Assembly: GCA_964431735.1 (NCBI GenBank)
Contig: CAYSLJ010000018.1
Coordinates: 1-56,616 of the forward strand
Direction: 5' to 3'
DNA length: 56,616 bases
From: CALARM01 sp964431735
GTDB taxonomy: Bacteria; Vulcanimicrobiota; SpSt-956; JAKJGF01
The translations under genes and the position numbers were made by a program. This document shows, piece after piece, positions 18,407 to 27,242 of this stretch. The first letter of the stretch is position 1; each line of letters opens with the position of its first letter. The notes beneath the pieces are model-generated. The model was not told the origin of the DNA and made no database searches. It saw nothing but the letters and a program-made list of their open reading frames with translations.

Positions 18407-18706
18407 TTATTTTATATTCTGTCTTTTAATCTTAATTTCCGATGCCAGACGAAGACCTTTTTTCAGTTCTCTTATAAGTTTTTCCCCTTTTTCCGTTGCC
18501 TGCCATTGAGAGTCTCCAACCTGTTTTATAAAACCGTGTGACTCCATAAAGTTCATAGTGTCTATGAACTCTCTGAGATCAAAAATTCTGTCTACAGAAG
18601 AATCCATTATCAACATAAGAAAATCTCCGTCATTATTCAAAGCAGCAGGAAGGCTGCCAGGATAGGTTGTTCCCGGTTGACTTATTTGCCATTCCTGAGA
18701 GTTCAT
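18407..18706 (-). CDS. Small winged-helix-like protein
   Basis: AAGGGGGA precedes ATG 18706. The 99-residue protein has IFDLREFIDTMNFMESHGFIKQVGDSQWQATEKGEKLIREL, the helix-helix-wing pattern of MarR/PadR-like winged-helix proteins (short loop, Q-W-x-A/x-T-x-K-G). The first 30 residues are unusual for a repressor. DNA binding is plausible but not shown. It ends against the IS1182 remnant and could be slightly altered at its C-terminus by that event. Confidence 0.6.
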   Translation of the reverse strand: MNSQEWQISQPGTTYPGSLPAALNNDGDFLMLIMDSSVDRIFDLREFIDTMNFMESHGFIKQVGDSQWQATEKGEKLIRELKKGLRLASEIKIKRQNIK

Positions 18707-19215
18707 AGAAATATTCCCCCTTGATAGATTTATATTAAATTCAACAAGTATAAAGGGAATCCTTCTTGAAAATTCTTATTGAGGGAGCTATAAATTTTGA
18801 CCAGGATTTATGGGATTCCCAGGATGATAAATAGAATTACTGTAAGCGTTCAGCAGTTAGCTGTCAGCTATAAGCTAAAGATTACAAAATTTGATTGTAT
18901 AAATAGTCTTAACAGTATTTAATGACATTTATTATGTAATTTTCATAAAATCTGACTGCTATCTGCTGATAGCTGAACGCTTACAATAACGTTTTAGATA
19001 AAAATTATGTAGAAGCAGTTTATCTAAATAACTTGAAGGTTATTTAAATTTTGATATGGAATATATTTATATTAAGTAAGCTATACTTTTGCACTTTTTT
19101 ATAATTTCCTTGTTTTTATCGGCTTTATATTTAAAAAGGCTTTGATTTAAGTTCTGAATAAAATGGCCAGAGTCGAGAATAATATGTAAATGGTGAAGAG
19201 TGAAGGTAAATAACT
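18707..19215. repeat. Intergenic region with a GTAAGCGTTCAGC inverted pair
   Basis: TGTAAGCGTTCAGC at 18841-18854 is matched in inverted orientation by GCTGAACGCTTACA at 18972-18985, 117 bases apart. Each is flanked by diverged CTATCAGC/CTGTCAGC units. A second motif, ACCAGGATTTATGGGATT, is at 18800-18817. A GTGAAGA-type unit at 19192-19206 abuts the next gene. No gene is seen. Confidence 0.55.
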
Positions 19216-21723
19216 ATGAGTAATACTATACTCAATAAATATAAAATTATGGAAATTTCTGATGATGAACAGATTTATATAGTAGAAGATCTGGAACATC
19301 ATAAGAAATTCATTTTAAGAAAAGTTCTTACAGATATTACCGGTACCATTTATGAAACAGCAGTAAAGGAATTTTCCGGCATAGGTAAAGAAGCATTTAA
19401 GCTGGATAAAAAACCAAAATCTCCTCTTATACTCGATTTCCTTACTGATAACGGGAATAATTATTTACTTTTAGAATATAAAGATGAAAAAAGTGTGAAA
19501 ATTATCACATCCTATCCTTCACTGGGTAAAGTGTTGAATAATCGTTATCTTGTAATAAAAGGTATTGCTGCAGGAGGTTTTGGTGTTGTATATATGGTAC
19601 GAGATTTGAGTCTTCCCGGTAAAATATGGGCTCTTAAAGAGATGCTCGGAGAAGAAGGAGATTCAGATGTAATAGAAAGAAGCTTCAGAATAGAAGCAGA
19701 AATGCTTTCTAAACTGGACTCTCCCAATATACCGAGAATATCTGATTTTTTTGTGGAACATCATAGATTATATCTTGTCATGGATTACGTTCAGGGAGAA
19801 ACTATCAGAAAACTTATAAGAAATTTGAAAAAAGGTGAACATATTACCGAAGAAAGAGCGGTAAAATGGGCTCTCACAATATGTGATGTACTGTCATATC
19901 TTCATAATCGTCCCACACCTATAATATTCAGAGATTTAAAACCTGATAATATTATTATTACGGTAGATGATGATGTAAGACTTGTTGATTTTGGAATAGC
20001 AAAGGTTTTTGAAGGGCCAAAGGGACATACTACAAAATTTGCCATTCTTACAGAAGGATATGCACCTCCCGAGCAGCTTATGGGGAAAGCAGAGTTAAGA
20101 AGTGATATATATTCTTTCGGTGCTACAATTTATCATATTTTGAGCGGAAAACATCCGAAAGATGCAGGGCCTGAATTTCCTCCTGTTGAACAATTTAATC
20201 CTTCCGTGTCTCCTCTTTTAAGTAAGATTCTTGCAAAAACTTTGCAGATAAAGCCTTCCGGGAGATATCAGTCAATAGGAGAAATGAAAGATGAACTTCT
20301 GAAGCTTCAGAACAGAATAACAGCGAAAGAGCATGTTGGCAGAGCAAGAGAATATGAAGAAAAAGGTGATTTCTTTAATGCAAATTTTGAATATATGAAA
20401 GTTTTTGAATTACAGGGAGAAAATTACGAAACACTGCTGGCAGGGGGAAGATGCTGTGAAAAAATGGGATTATACGATAAGGCTATAGAAATTTATAATA
20501 AAGCCTTAAATGTTACAATACCCTGTGAGGTAAGAGATGAATTGCTTGAAAAATTAAACATTCTCCGGGATAAATTGAAACAAAAAGACAGGAAATATAA
20601 AACAGGGACAGAGGAGAGAAAGGTAGAAAAAAAATTAAAAATCGGAAAATTTCCGGGATATAAAATTATTATATCGGTACTTATAGTTATAATCATTATT
20701 GTAATAATAGGAGTGGTAAATTACTATAATTCCCTTATAAAATCCGAAAGATTATACAGTAAAGCATTAAGGCTTTACAGCCAGGGAGATTATGAAGAAG
20801 CAATAGCCTGTTATGATGAAGCATTGAATATTGACCGGAATTTTGTCAGTGCATGGCATGGAAGGGGAGATTGTCTTCACATGTTGAAAAAATATGATGA
20901 AGCAATTAGATGTTATGACACTTCTCTTTCTATTGATAATAAATATGTTGAAAGCATATATGATAAAGGATTATGTTTGATGCTTATAAAAAAATATAAT
21001 GATGCAATAGCATGTTTCGACAGGGTAATAGAACTTGATCCTATGTTTTCTTCTGCTTATTATAATAAAGGTAAGATTTTATATGAAAAGAAAGATTATC
21101 AGGATGCACTGAAATATCTCAATAAAGCACTTCAGTTTGATGAGAAAGATATTGATGCATGGAATATGAAAGGCATGATTTTAGGTGAAGAAAAGAAATT
21201 TGAAGAATCTCTCCTGTGTTTTGCTCAAGTCCTGAAACTCAGTCCTGAAAACAGGACTGCTCTTACAGGCAGAGGTGCATGTCTTGAAGGGCTTTACAGA
21301 TATGATGAAGCTATGAAATGTTATGACATGATGGTGGAAATTTTTTCCGATAACGATATAGATGTTTTAAGGAGTAAAGCAGTTCTTTTATTGATTCAGG
21401 GAAATTATAAAGAAGCCCTTAAATATTTCGACAGAATTTTATCTATCGAGCCTTCTGATATAAATGCTCTGGGTAATAAAGGATTTATTCTCTGTGAAGA
21501 AAACAGATATGAAGAAGCTCTGGAATATTTAAAGAAAGCCCTCACCATAAAACCTGATGATAGCGAATTACTTTACACTACAGGAGATGTATTATATAAA
21601 CAGGAAAAATATGAAGATGCCCTTCAGTATTATAACAGATCACTGAAAATAAACGGAGATAATGCTCAGGTGCTGAGTAAGAAAAATGATGTTTTAAAAA
21701 TATTGCAGGAAAAAGGTGAATGA
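19216..21723 (+). CDS. Membrane Ser/Thr protein kinase with C-terminal TPR array
   Basis: Residues 1-100 look like a degenerate kinase N-lobe. The true kinase domain is about 108-375: AAGGFGVVYMV, Lys141 (WALKEM), Asp240 in FRDLKPDNIII, DFG at 258-260, GYAPPEQ and DIYSFGATIYHILSG. TPR-like units at 330-440 precede a transmembrane helix at about 483-503 (IIISVLIVIIIIVIIGVV). About nine TPR units then fill 510-830 (DYEEAIACYDEALNID and similar). The expected topology is kinase inside, TPRs outside. The start has only a weak ribosome binding site. It lies 170 bases before the multi-FHA gene and is probably functionally linked to it. Confidence 0.93.
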   Translation: MSNTILNKYKIMEISDDEQIYIVEDLEHHKKFILRKVLTDITGTIYETAVKEFSGIGKEAFKLDKKPKSPLILDFLTDNGNNYLLLEYKDEKSVKIITSYPSLGKVLNNRYLVIKGIAAGGFGVVYMVRDLSLPGKIWALKEMLGEEGDSDVIERSFRIEAEMLSKLDSPNIPRISDFFVEHHRLYLVMDYVQGETIRKLIRNLKKGEHITEERAVKWALTICDVLSYLHNRPTPIIFRDLKPDNIIITVDDDVRLVDFGIAKVFEGPKGHTTKFAILTEGYAPPEQLMGKAELRSDIYSFGATIYHILSGKHPKDAGPEFPPVEQFNPSVSPLLSKILAKTLQIKPSGRYQSIGEMKDELLKLQNRITAKEHVGRAREYEEKGDFFNANFEYMKVFELQGENYETLLAGGRCCEKMGLYDKAIEIYNKALNVTIPCEVRDELLEKLNILRDKLKQKDRKYKTGTEERKVEKKLKIGKFPGYKIIISVLIVIIIIVIIGVVNYYNSLIKSERLYSKALRLYSQGDYEEAIACYDEALNIDRNFVSAWHGRGDCLHMLKKYDEAIRCYDTSLSIDNKYVESIYDKGLCLMLIKKYNDAIACFDRVIELDPMFSSAYYNKGKILYEKKDYQDALKYLNKALQFDEKDIDAWNMKGMILGEEKKFEESLLCFAQVLKLSPENRTALTGRGACLEGLYRYDEAMKCYDMMVEIFSDNDIDVLRSKAVLLLIQGNYKEALKYFDRILSIEPSDINALGNKGFILCEENRYEEALEYLKKALTIKPDDSELLYTTGDVLYKQEKYEDALQYYNRSLKINGDNAQVLSKKNDVLKILQEKGE

Positions 21724-21735
21724 TGTCAGTCGTGA

Positions 21736-21822
21736 TGCCTTATAATCGTGACGCGTCACAGGTAAGCATTCCTTTCACTCTTCACTTTTCACTTTTCACC
21801 ACTCACTACTCACTATTTCAAA
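21736..21822. repeat. Family A plus family B heptamer repeats
   Basis: TCGTGACGCGTCAC (family A) is followed by TTCACTCTTCACTTTTCAC ... CTCACTACTCACTATTTC (family B, minus orientation) in the spacer between the kinase and FHA genes. Confidence 0.7.
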
Positions 21823-21893
21823 AGAGGATTTTTTTCTTACATATTGAATTTTTATAATGATTTTGTGTCTGAATATCTGAAGAGGTGAAATAA

Positions 21894-24215
21894 ATGCCGG
21901 CAGGTGATGGTTTTTTTTCAAAAATATTTTCTGTCCTGACAGGTACGGAACATGAAAAAGAAAAAATACAGCAAAAAGACGATGTAATATATGAACTTGT
22001 TATAGTAGAAGGAGAGGAAAAGGGTAAAATTATTCAATTAGGTTACGGCACTGTTGAAATAGGAAGAAGATTACCGGAAGATAAAAGAATAGAGTCTGTA
22101 CTTATAAAAGACAGTGAAGGCACTATTGCAACACTTCAGGCAAGACTTTCATGGGATAATGACAGACAGACTCATGTAATTGATTTTGTGGCAGGTACAA
22201 AAAATCCGACTATTGTAGACGGAGCAGTAACAGTCAGACCTGTATGTCTGAAAGAAGGCAGTGAGATTATCATAGGACATAACGCTATGATTTATAGAAA
22301 AAAGAATATAGCAGATTATAACAGAGTCTATAATAAAGAAGAGATACAATCTGTTACTATGGATTATAATAAAGAAGAGATACAACCGGTTTCTGAACCG
22401 GAAAAAGAAGAATGTCCGCCTTCAGAAGAAGAAGATTATGAAGAAGAAATAGATATAACGAAATATAAAACAGGATATGTGCTTAAAATTATATCAGGCC
22501 TTGAAGAGGGAAAAGAGATTGAACTGGATAGATTCCTTATATCAATAGGGAAGCTTACGGCACAGGAAAGAAAAGGATGGATTTTACTTGATTCTTCATC
22601 TGTATCTGTTGATCAGGCCACACTTAAATGGATGGGAAAAGAGAAAACCTTTGCCATACTTCACAGTAAATCTGCCGTAACTCCTACTATTGTAAATAAA
22701 GTTGAGATATCAGGCGAAAATTTTCGACTGCTCCAGGAAGGGGATATTATTCAGATAGGTAACGTAAGGATGATGTTTATAAATAAATACAGGAAAACTT
22801 CATCTGAACATGAGGAAGAGGACAGGAAGTATGATATTGAGAATAAAGACTTTTCAGATAAAATAGAGGATACTGCTCCCATAGAAGAACCTTACGATGA
22901 AGAAGAAGACGATGAAGACGATGAAGACGAAAAAACAGTAATAAAAAGGCATAAAGCCGCTCATTCTTTTAAGATTACAGGTGGGCCTGACAGTGGAAAT
23001 GAATTTGTTATAAACGATATCGTTGAAAATAAACTTGTTATAGGAAGAAAAGGCTCTGAAAGAAAGGATATAGAACTTTCCGACCCTTATCTATCTGAAT
23101 ATGCTGCATGTCTTACCTGTGAAGAAGGATGGTTCTGTATAAACCTTGAAAATGAAGCGGAAAATCTTGTAATAAATGATATGCCTGTAGTAAAAAAAGG
23201 TCTTGAGCCGGGAGATGTGATAAAAATCGGAAATACTCTTATGGAGTATAATTTTTTGGGAAATCCTGATTTGATTAAAAGTCCGTTTTTAGAGGTCATA
23301 GAAGGATTTGATAAAGGTAAAGTTTTTCATCTGAATAAAAAGATTAACCTTATAGGAAGAAAATCTAAAAAAACTATAGATAGTAAAGAAATAGAACTTT
23401 CTTCCCGGGATAAGAGTATTTCCCGACTCCATGCAAGGCTGGAAAAACAGCAAAATAAATTTTATCTTCTGAATGAGAAAAAAGAAAATAAAACCTTTCT
23501 TAACGGTGTACAGGTTATATCTTCAAGGCCTCTTATGGACGGAGATAAAATTAAACTCGGCGATGAGGTAGTTCTCTTATACAGACATGTATTTCCTCCT
23601 TTAATAGAACGAATAATTAAATTTAATTTAATAATCAGAAAAGTAACCGGGTTTGCAGAATTACTGCCATATAAAAGTAAGGTAGAAAAAGGTATGACCC
23701 TTTCTCCGGAAAATGCTATTGAAACTATGGATGGTAAGGTTGAAATAATCTTTAATAACAGGAGCATTATTAAAGTTGCTCCATTCAGTTATGTGGAATT
23801 TATTAAAGACGGAGCAGAGCACACACTGAAAATTTTTCTGTCAAAAGGAAACCTTCTGTGCAGTATAGTAAATGAAGGTATCTGTAAAATAGGAGAATTG
23901 ATAACAGATACAGCCAGAGTCTCTACAGAAGAGTCGGAGTTTCTCCTTGAGGTAAGATGTGAAGAAGGTAAAGGATTTTCTTCTGCTCTTACTGTAATTA
24001 AAGGAGAAGCCCTGTTCTATAATGAGTTCGGAACTGTTTCTGTTATGGAAGGAAATATGTGTGAAGTAAATTTTGATCTCCCTCCTCTGGAATTAAAAAA
24101 TCTCTCGGAAGAAGAAAAATTTCTTCTCTCATGTTCCCGGAGATATGCTCCTTCGGAATTGAAAAGAATTACCGGTGAGGAAATATTTGAGAAAGCAAAA
24201 TGGTCTGATTTTTAA
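21894..24215 (+). CDS. Four-FHA-domain protein with FecR-like C-terminus
   Basis: GAGGTG precedes ATG 21894. Four FHA-like units occur at about residues 33-136, 195-297, 357-453 and 465-563. Only the fourth keeps the full phospho-Thr signature (LIGRKS, SISRLHARL, TFLNGVQV). The others lack the Ser/His pair and may be scaffolding. A very acidic linker (about 330-347) separates units 2 and 3. Residues about 580-725 resemble a FecR domain (GMTLSPENAIETMDGKVEIIF, GNLLCSIV, V-IKGEALFY). There is no signal peptide, so it is cytoplasmic. It is the likely reader of the adjacent kinase's phosphorylations. The stop codon overlaps the recD2 start. Confidence 0.85.
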   Translation: MPAGDGFFSKIFSVLTGTEHEKEKIQQKDDVIYELVIVEGEEKGKIIQLGYGTVEIGRRLPEDKRIESVLIKDSEGTIATLQARLSWDNDRQTHVIDFVAGTKNPTIVDGAVTVRPVCLKEGSEIIIGHNAMIYRKKNIADYNRVYNKEEIQSVTMDYNKEEIQPVSEPEKEECPPSEEEDYEEEIDITKYKTGYVLKIISGLEEGKEIELDRFLISIGKLTAQERKGWILLDSSSVSVDQATLKWMGKEKTFAILHSKSAVTPTIVNKVEISGENFRLLQEGDIIQIGNVRMMFINKYRKTSSEHEEEDRKYDIENKDFSDKIEDTAPIEEPYDEEEDDEDDEDEKTVIKRHKAAHSFKITGGPDSGNEFVINDIVENKLVIGRKGSERKDIELSDPYLSEYAACLTCEEGWFCINLENEAENLVINDMPVVKKGLEPGDVIKIGNTLMEYNFLGNPDLIKSPFLEVIEGFDKGKVFHLNKKINLIGRKSKKTIDSKEIELSSRDKSISRLHARLEKQQNKFYLLNEKKENKTFLNGVQVISSRPLMDGDKIKLGDEVVLLYRHVFPPLIERIIKFNLIIRKVTGFAELLPYKSKVEKGMTLSPENAIETMDGKVEIIFNNRSIIKVAPFSYVEFIKDGAEHTLKIFLSKGNLLCSIVNEGICKIGELITDTARVSTEESEFLLEVRCEEGKGFSSALTVIKGEALFYNEFGTVSVMEGNMCEVNFDLPPLELKNLSEEEKFLLSCSRRYAPSELKRITGEEIFEKAKWSDF

Positions 24216-26365
24216 TGATTATTCTTGAAGGTACAGTACAGAATATTATTTTTCGAAACGAAGCCAGTTATTATACTGTCGCCCGTATTGAACAAAATAA
24301 AAGCAATGATAAGAATCTGATAACAGTTGTAGGGACATTCCCTTCAATCAGTACAGGCAGAACCTGCATTTTTCATGGAGACTGGGTTGTTCATAAAACC
24401 TACGGAAAACAGTTTTCTGTTTCTTCTTATGAAGAAATACTCCCTACAAGCCAACATGGAATAGAACAGTATCTTTCCAGTTTTATAAAAGGTATAGGCC
24501 CTGCAACAGCAAAGAAACTTGTAACACATTTCGGTTCTGCCGTTTTTGACGTAATAGAAGAAAATCCGGAACGATTGAGGGAAATAAAGGGAATAAAAAA
24601 TATAAAGAAAATTATCGCTTCCTTTTCGGAACAGAGGGAGATAAAGAATGTAATGACCTATCTCTCAGGCTTTGACATACCTCCCAATACATCTGTAAAG
24701 ATTTATAAAACCTATGGTATGTCCTGTATAGAAATACTTAAATCAAATCCCTATCAACTTGCAGAAGATATATGGGGAATAGGTTTTAAGATTGCCGACA
24801 GAATAGCCAGAAAAATGGGACTCCCCGAAGATTCACCATACCGTATAGCTGCCTGTATTACCTATAAACTGCAGGAATCTACCGGTAATGGACACATATT
24901 TCTGGAAATGGATAACCTTATAGAAGTAACTGCAAGGGATCTCTGTATCTCAAATATACCTGTTGAGAAAATACTTCTGGAAATGGAACGAAAAGAGAAA
25001 ATAATAGTTGAAGAGGGACGTCTTGTATTTTTAAAGGGTCTTTATACACTGGAATGTAATATAGCTAAAAGGTTAAAATATTTCAGGGAAATTCCTCCTT
25101 TAGATGGGCCGTCAAAAGAGGAAATTTTTTCCATTCAGCAACTTATAGAAATAGATCTTTCTGATAGCCAGAAAGAAGCGCTTTTTGAGGCTTTTGCCGA
25201 AGGTATGTTGATTATTACAGGAGGCCCCGGTACGGGAAAGACTACAATATTAAAAACAATTATACTCAGAGCAGAAAAACTGGGATTATCTTTCTCACTT
25301 GCCGCCCCTACGGGACGAGCAGCAAAAAGACTTGCTGAGACAACGGGAAGGGATGCCATGACAGTTCATCGACTTCTCGGCTATATTCCCGGTGAGAATA
25401 CCTTTCTCCACAATGAAGAAGAACCGCTGAAAAAAGATCTTATAATTGTTGATGAAGCATCTATGCTGGATATATATCTTTTTTATTATCTTTTAAAAGG
25501 AATGTCTCATAATACAAGGCTTATACTTGTAGGTGATGTAGATCAACTGCCATCCGTAGGGCCCGGTAATATATTATTTGATCTGATTGACTGTAAACTC
25601 ATTAATACTATATGTCTTAAAACAATATTTCGTCAGGCAGAACAGAGTTATATTATAATTAATTCCCACCGTATTAACAACGGTGAATTCCCTCTGCTGA
25701 AAGACAGGGAAGACTTTGCTTTTTTATCTGTTGAAGAGCCGGAAGAAATAGCAAAACAGATAATATCACTCTGTAATAATGAGCTCAGACATGAGTACGG
25801 GAATCCTTTAAAGAATGTTCAGGTATTGAGTCCCATGCACAGAGGACCTATAGGTGTAACGAATCTGAATGCAGAATTGCAGAAGGTCTTAAATCCGCCG
25901 CAGAGGGATAAAAAAGAAATTAAATCAGGTAATAATATATTCAGAGAAGGCGACAAGGTAATGCAGATAGTAAATAATTATAAAAAACAGGTTTTTAACG
26001 GTGACCTGGGTCTGATTGATGAAATAGATCTGGAAGATAAGCTCTTATGGGTAAGACTTCTGGGCGATGATAATATAGTAGTGGATTATGAATTTGAAGA
26101 ACTGAACGACCTTACACTTGCCTATGCATGTACCATTCATAAAAGCCAGGGCAGTGAATATCCTGCTGTCGTAATACCTGTGTCTGTACAGCATTATATT
26201 ATGCTTCAAAGAAATTTACTCTATACTGCTGTGACAAGAGCAGAAGAAAAGGTTGTCCTGGTTGGAACTCACAGGGCTCTACATATAGCAATAAATAATG
26301 ATAAGGTTTCCAGGAGAAATACAAAGCTGAAAGAAAGGATTATTTCAGAGTTTAATAACGAATAA
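24215..26365 (+). CDS. recD2: RecD2 (YrrC-type) DNA helicase
   Basis: A 716-residue 5'-3' superfamily 1 helicase of the RecD2 group, which acts outside RecBCD. It has an N-terminal OB-like domain, tandem helix-hairpin-helix motifs (FIKGIGPATAKKLVTHFG), Walker A GGPGTGKTT at about residue 336, APTGRAAKR, DEAS (Walker B region) and GDVDQLPSVGPG. C-terminal motifs TIHKSQGSEYPAVVIPV and LYTAVTRAEEKVVLVG are also present. Length is normal for the family. The ATG overlaps the FHA gene's stop codon (TAATG) with no separate ribosome binding site, implying translational coupling of an odd pair. Confidence 0.96.
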   Translation: MIILEGTVQNIIFRNEASYYTVARIEQNKSNDKNLITVVGTFPSISTGRTCIFHGDWVVHKTYGKQFSVSSYEEILPTSQHGIEQYLSSFIKGIGPATAKKLVTHFGSAVFDVIEENPERLREIKGIKNIKKIIASFSEQREIKNVMTYLSGFDIPPNTSVKIYKTYGMSCIEILKSNPYQLAEDIWGIGFKIADRIARKMGLPEDSPYRIAACITYKLQESTGNGHIFLEMDNLIEVTARDLCISNIPVEKILLEMERKEKIIVEEGRLVFLKGLYTLECNIAKRLKYFREIPPLDGPSKEEIFSIQQLIEIDLSDSQKEALFEAFAEGMLIITGGPGTGKTTILKTIILRAEKLGLSFSLAAPTGRAAKRLAETTGRDAMTVHRLLGYIPGENTFLHNEEEPLKKDLIIVDEASMLDIYLFYYLLKGMSHNTRLILVGDVDQLPSVGPGNILFDLIDCKLINTICLKTIFRQAEQSYIIINSHRINNGEFPLLKDREDFAFLSVEEPEEIAKQIISLCNNELRHEYGNPLKNVQVLSPMHRGPIGVTNLNAELQKVLNPPQRDKKEIKSGNNIFREGDKVMQIVNNYKKQVFNGDLGLIDEIDLEDKLLWVRLLGDDNIVVDYEFEELNDLTLAYACTIHKSQGSEYPAVVIPVSVQHYIMLQRNLLYTAVTRAEEKVVLVGTHRALHIAINNDKVSRRNTKLKERIISEFNNE

Positions 26366-26385
26366 TGTATAGGTTTATATGAGAA

Positions 26386-26494
26386 TCGTGAGTAGTGAAG
26401 AGTGAAATGGGAAATTTATGCGTTACGTGTCACGCGTCACGATTATCGTATTACGCATCACGAACTACCGGTTACGCGTCACCAGTCACGATTC
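26386..26494. repeat. Composite family B and family A heptamer repeats
   Basis: GTGAGTAGTGAAGAGTGAAA at 26386-26405 (family B), then CGTTACGTGTCACGCGTCACG and further TTACGC/TCACG units to 26494 (family A). There is no gene in this spacer. Confidence 0.75.
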
Positions 26495-26527
26495 ATATAA
26501 ATATTCAGAAAGGATAATGTAGATAAA

Positions 26528-27019
26528 GTGGATAAATTATATTTTTTATCACTTTCAGATATATTTGCACAGTTTGTTGAAATAAGAATAGAAACATCGA
26601 ATGCTCTTCAGGCCATTCAGGGTAAAAGCAGTATTGTTGTAGAGTTTAATGCTGTGCCTGAACAGTTTGGCGCCTATCTTGGAGAAAAAGCAAGTCTTCA
26701 GCACAGAATGGCTCCGTCTCCTATGAGATTTAATCCTGCTATGATGAAGAACAGCAGGGAGACCTTTAAAAAGTTAAGAGACCGAACCCTGGTATTAACA
26801 GGCCAGGTCAAACTGGTAATAGTTCCCCCTTCTTTAATGGATTTACACAGTATATTTTTAAAGGTTATAGAATTACAGATGGAAGGCTATAATATAGTTC
26901 TGCAGATCCTTGAAAGCGGTGATGCGTCACAGATGTACAGGGCTGTGAATGTTTTTGAAGAAAGTTACAAAAATCTTCTTATGTTTGAAGGCATGCAGAG
27001 GGCTGCCGGAGGGCAGTAG
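26528..27019 (+). CDS. Conserved-looking hypothetical protein
   Basis: GTG start at 26528 with AGAAAGGA about 12 bases upstream; the nearer ATG at 26518 is followed at once by a stop. The 163-residue protein has a beta-type N-terminus (FAQFVEIRIETSNALQAIQGKSSIVVEFNAV) and a helical C-terminal half (FLKVIELQMEGYNIVLQILESGDASQMYRAVNVFEESYKNLL). A Met/Pro-rich segment (MAPSPMRFNPAMMK) lies between. No signal, membrane segment or family is recognised. It is followed by the operator of the clostripain-like gene. Confidence 0.65.
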   Translation: MDKLYFLSLSDIFAQFVEIRIETSNALQAIQGKSSIVVEFNAVPEQFGAYLGEKASLQHRMAPSPMRFNPAMMKNSRETFKKLRDRTLVLTGQVKLVIVPPSLMDLHSIFLKVIELQMEGYNIVLQILESGDASQMYRAVNVFEESYKNLLMFEGMQRAAGGQ

Positions 27020-27040
27020 TCTGTTGAAATTTTCTAAATG

Positions 27041-27057
27041 TTTACATAATGTTAACA
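27041..27057 (+). promoter_or_regulatory. TTTACA-N5-TTAACA direct-repeat operator, copy 3
   Basis: TTTACA at 27041-27046 and TTAACA at 27052-27057, 11-base period, followed 37 bases later by TATAGT (27094-27099). It lies about 185 bases before the clostripain-like gene. The arrangement matches copies at 5018 and 16296. Confidence 0.55.
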
Positions 27058-27242
27058 AAAATCTTCTTACCTGTCTGAATATTTCTGTTAAAATATAGTA
27101 AAGAATAGCTGTAATATTACAAATAAATTGTAAAACTTTATTAAAGAGATATTTTATGTGGAGTTAGATGTTTTGTGTAAATTTATATAAAAATTATGTG
27201 ATTAACAGGGATTAACACAACATTTATGACACAGTTGAGATT

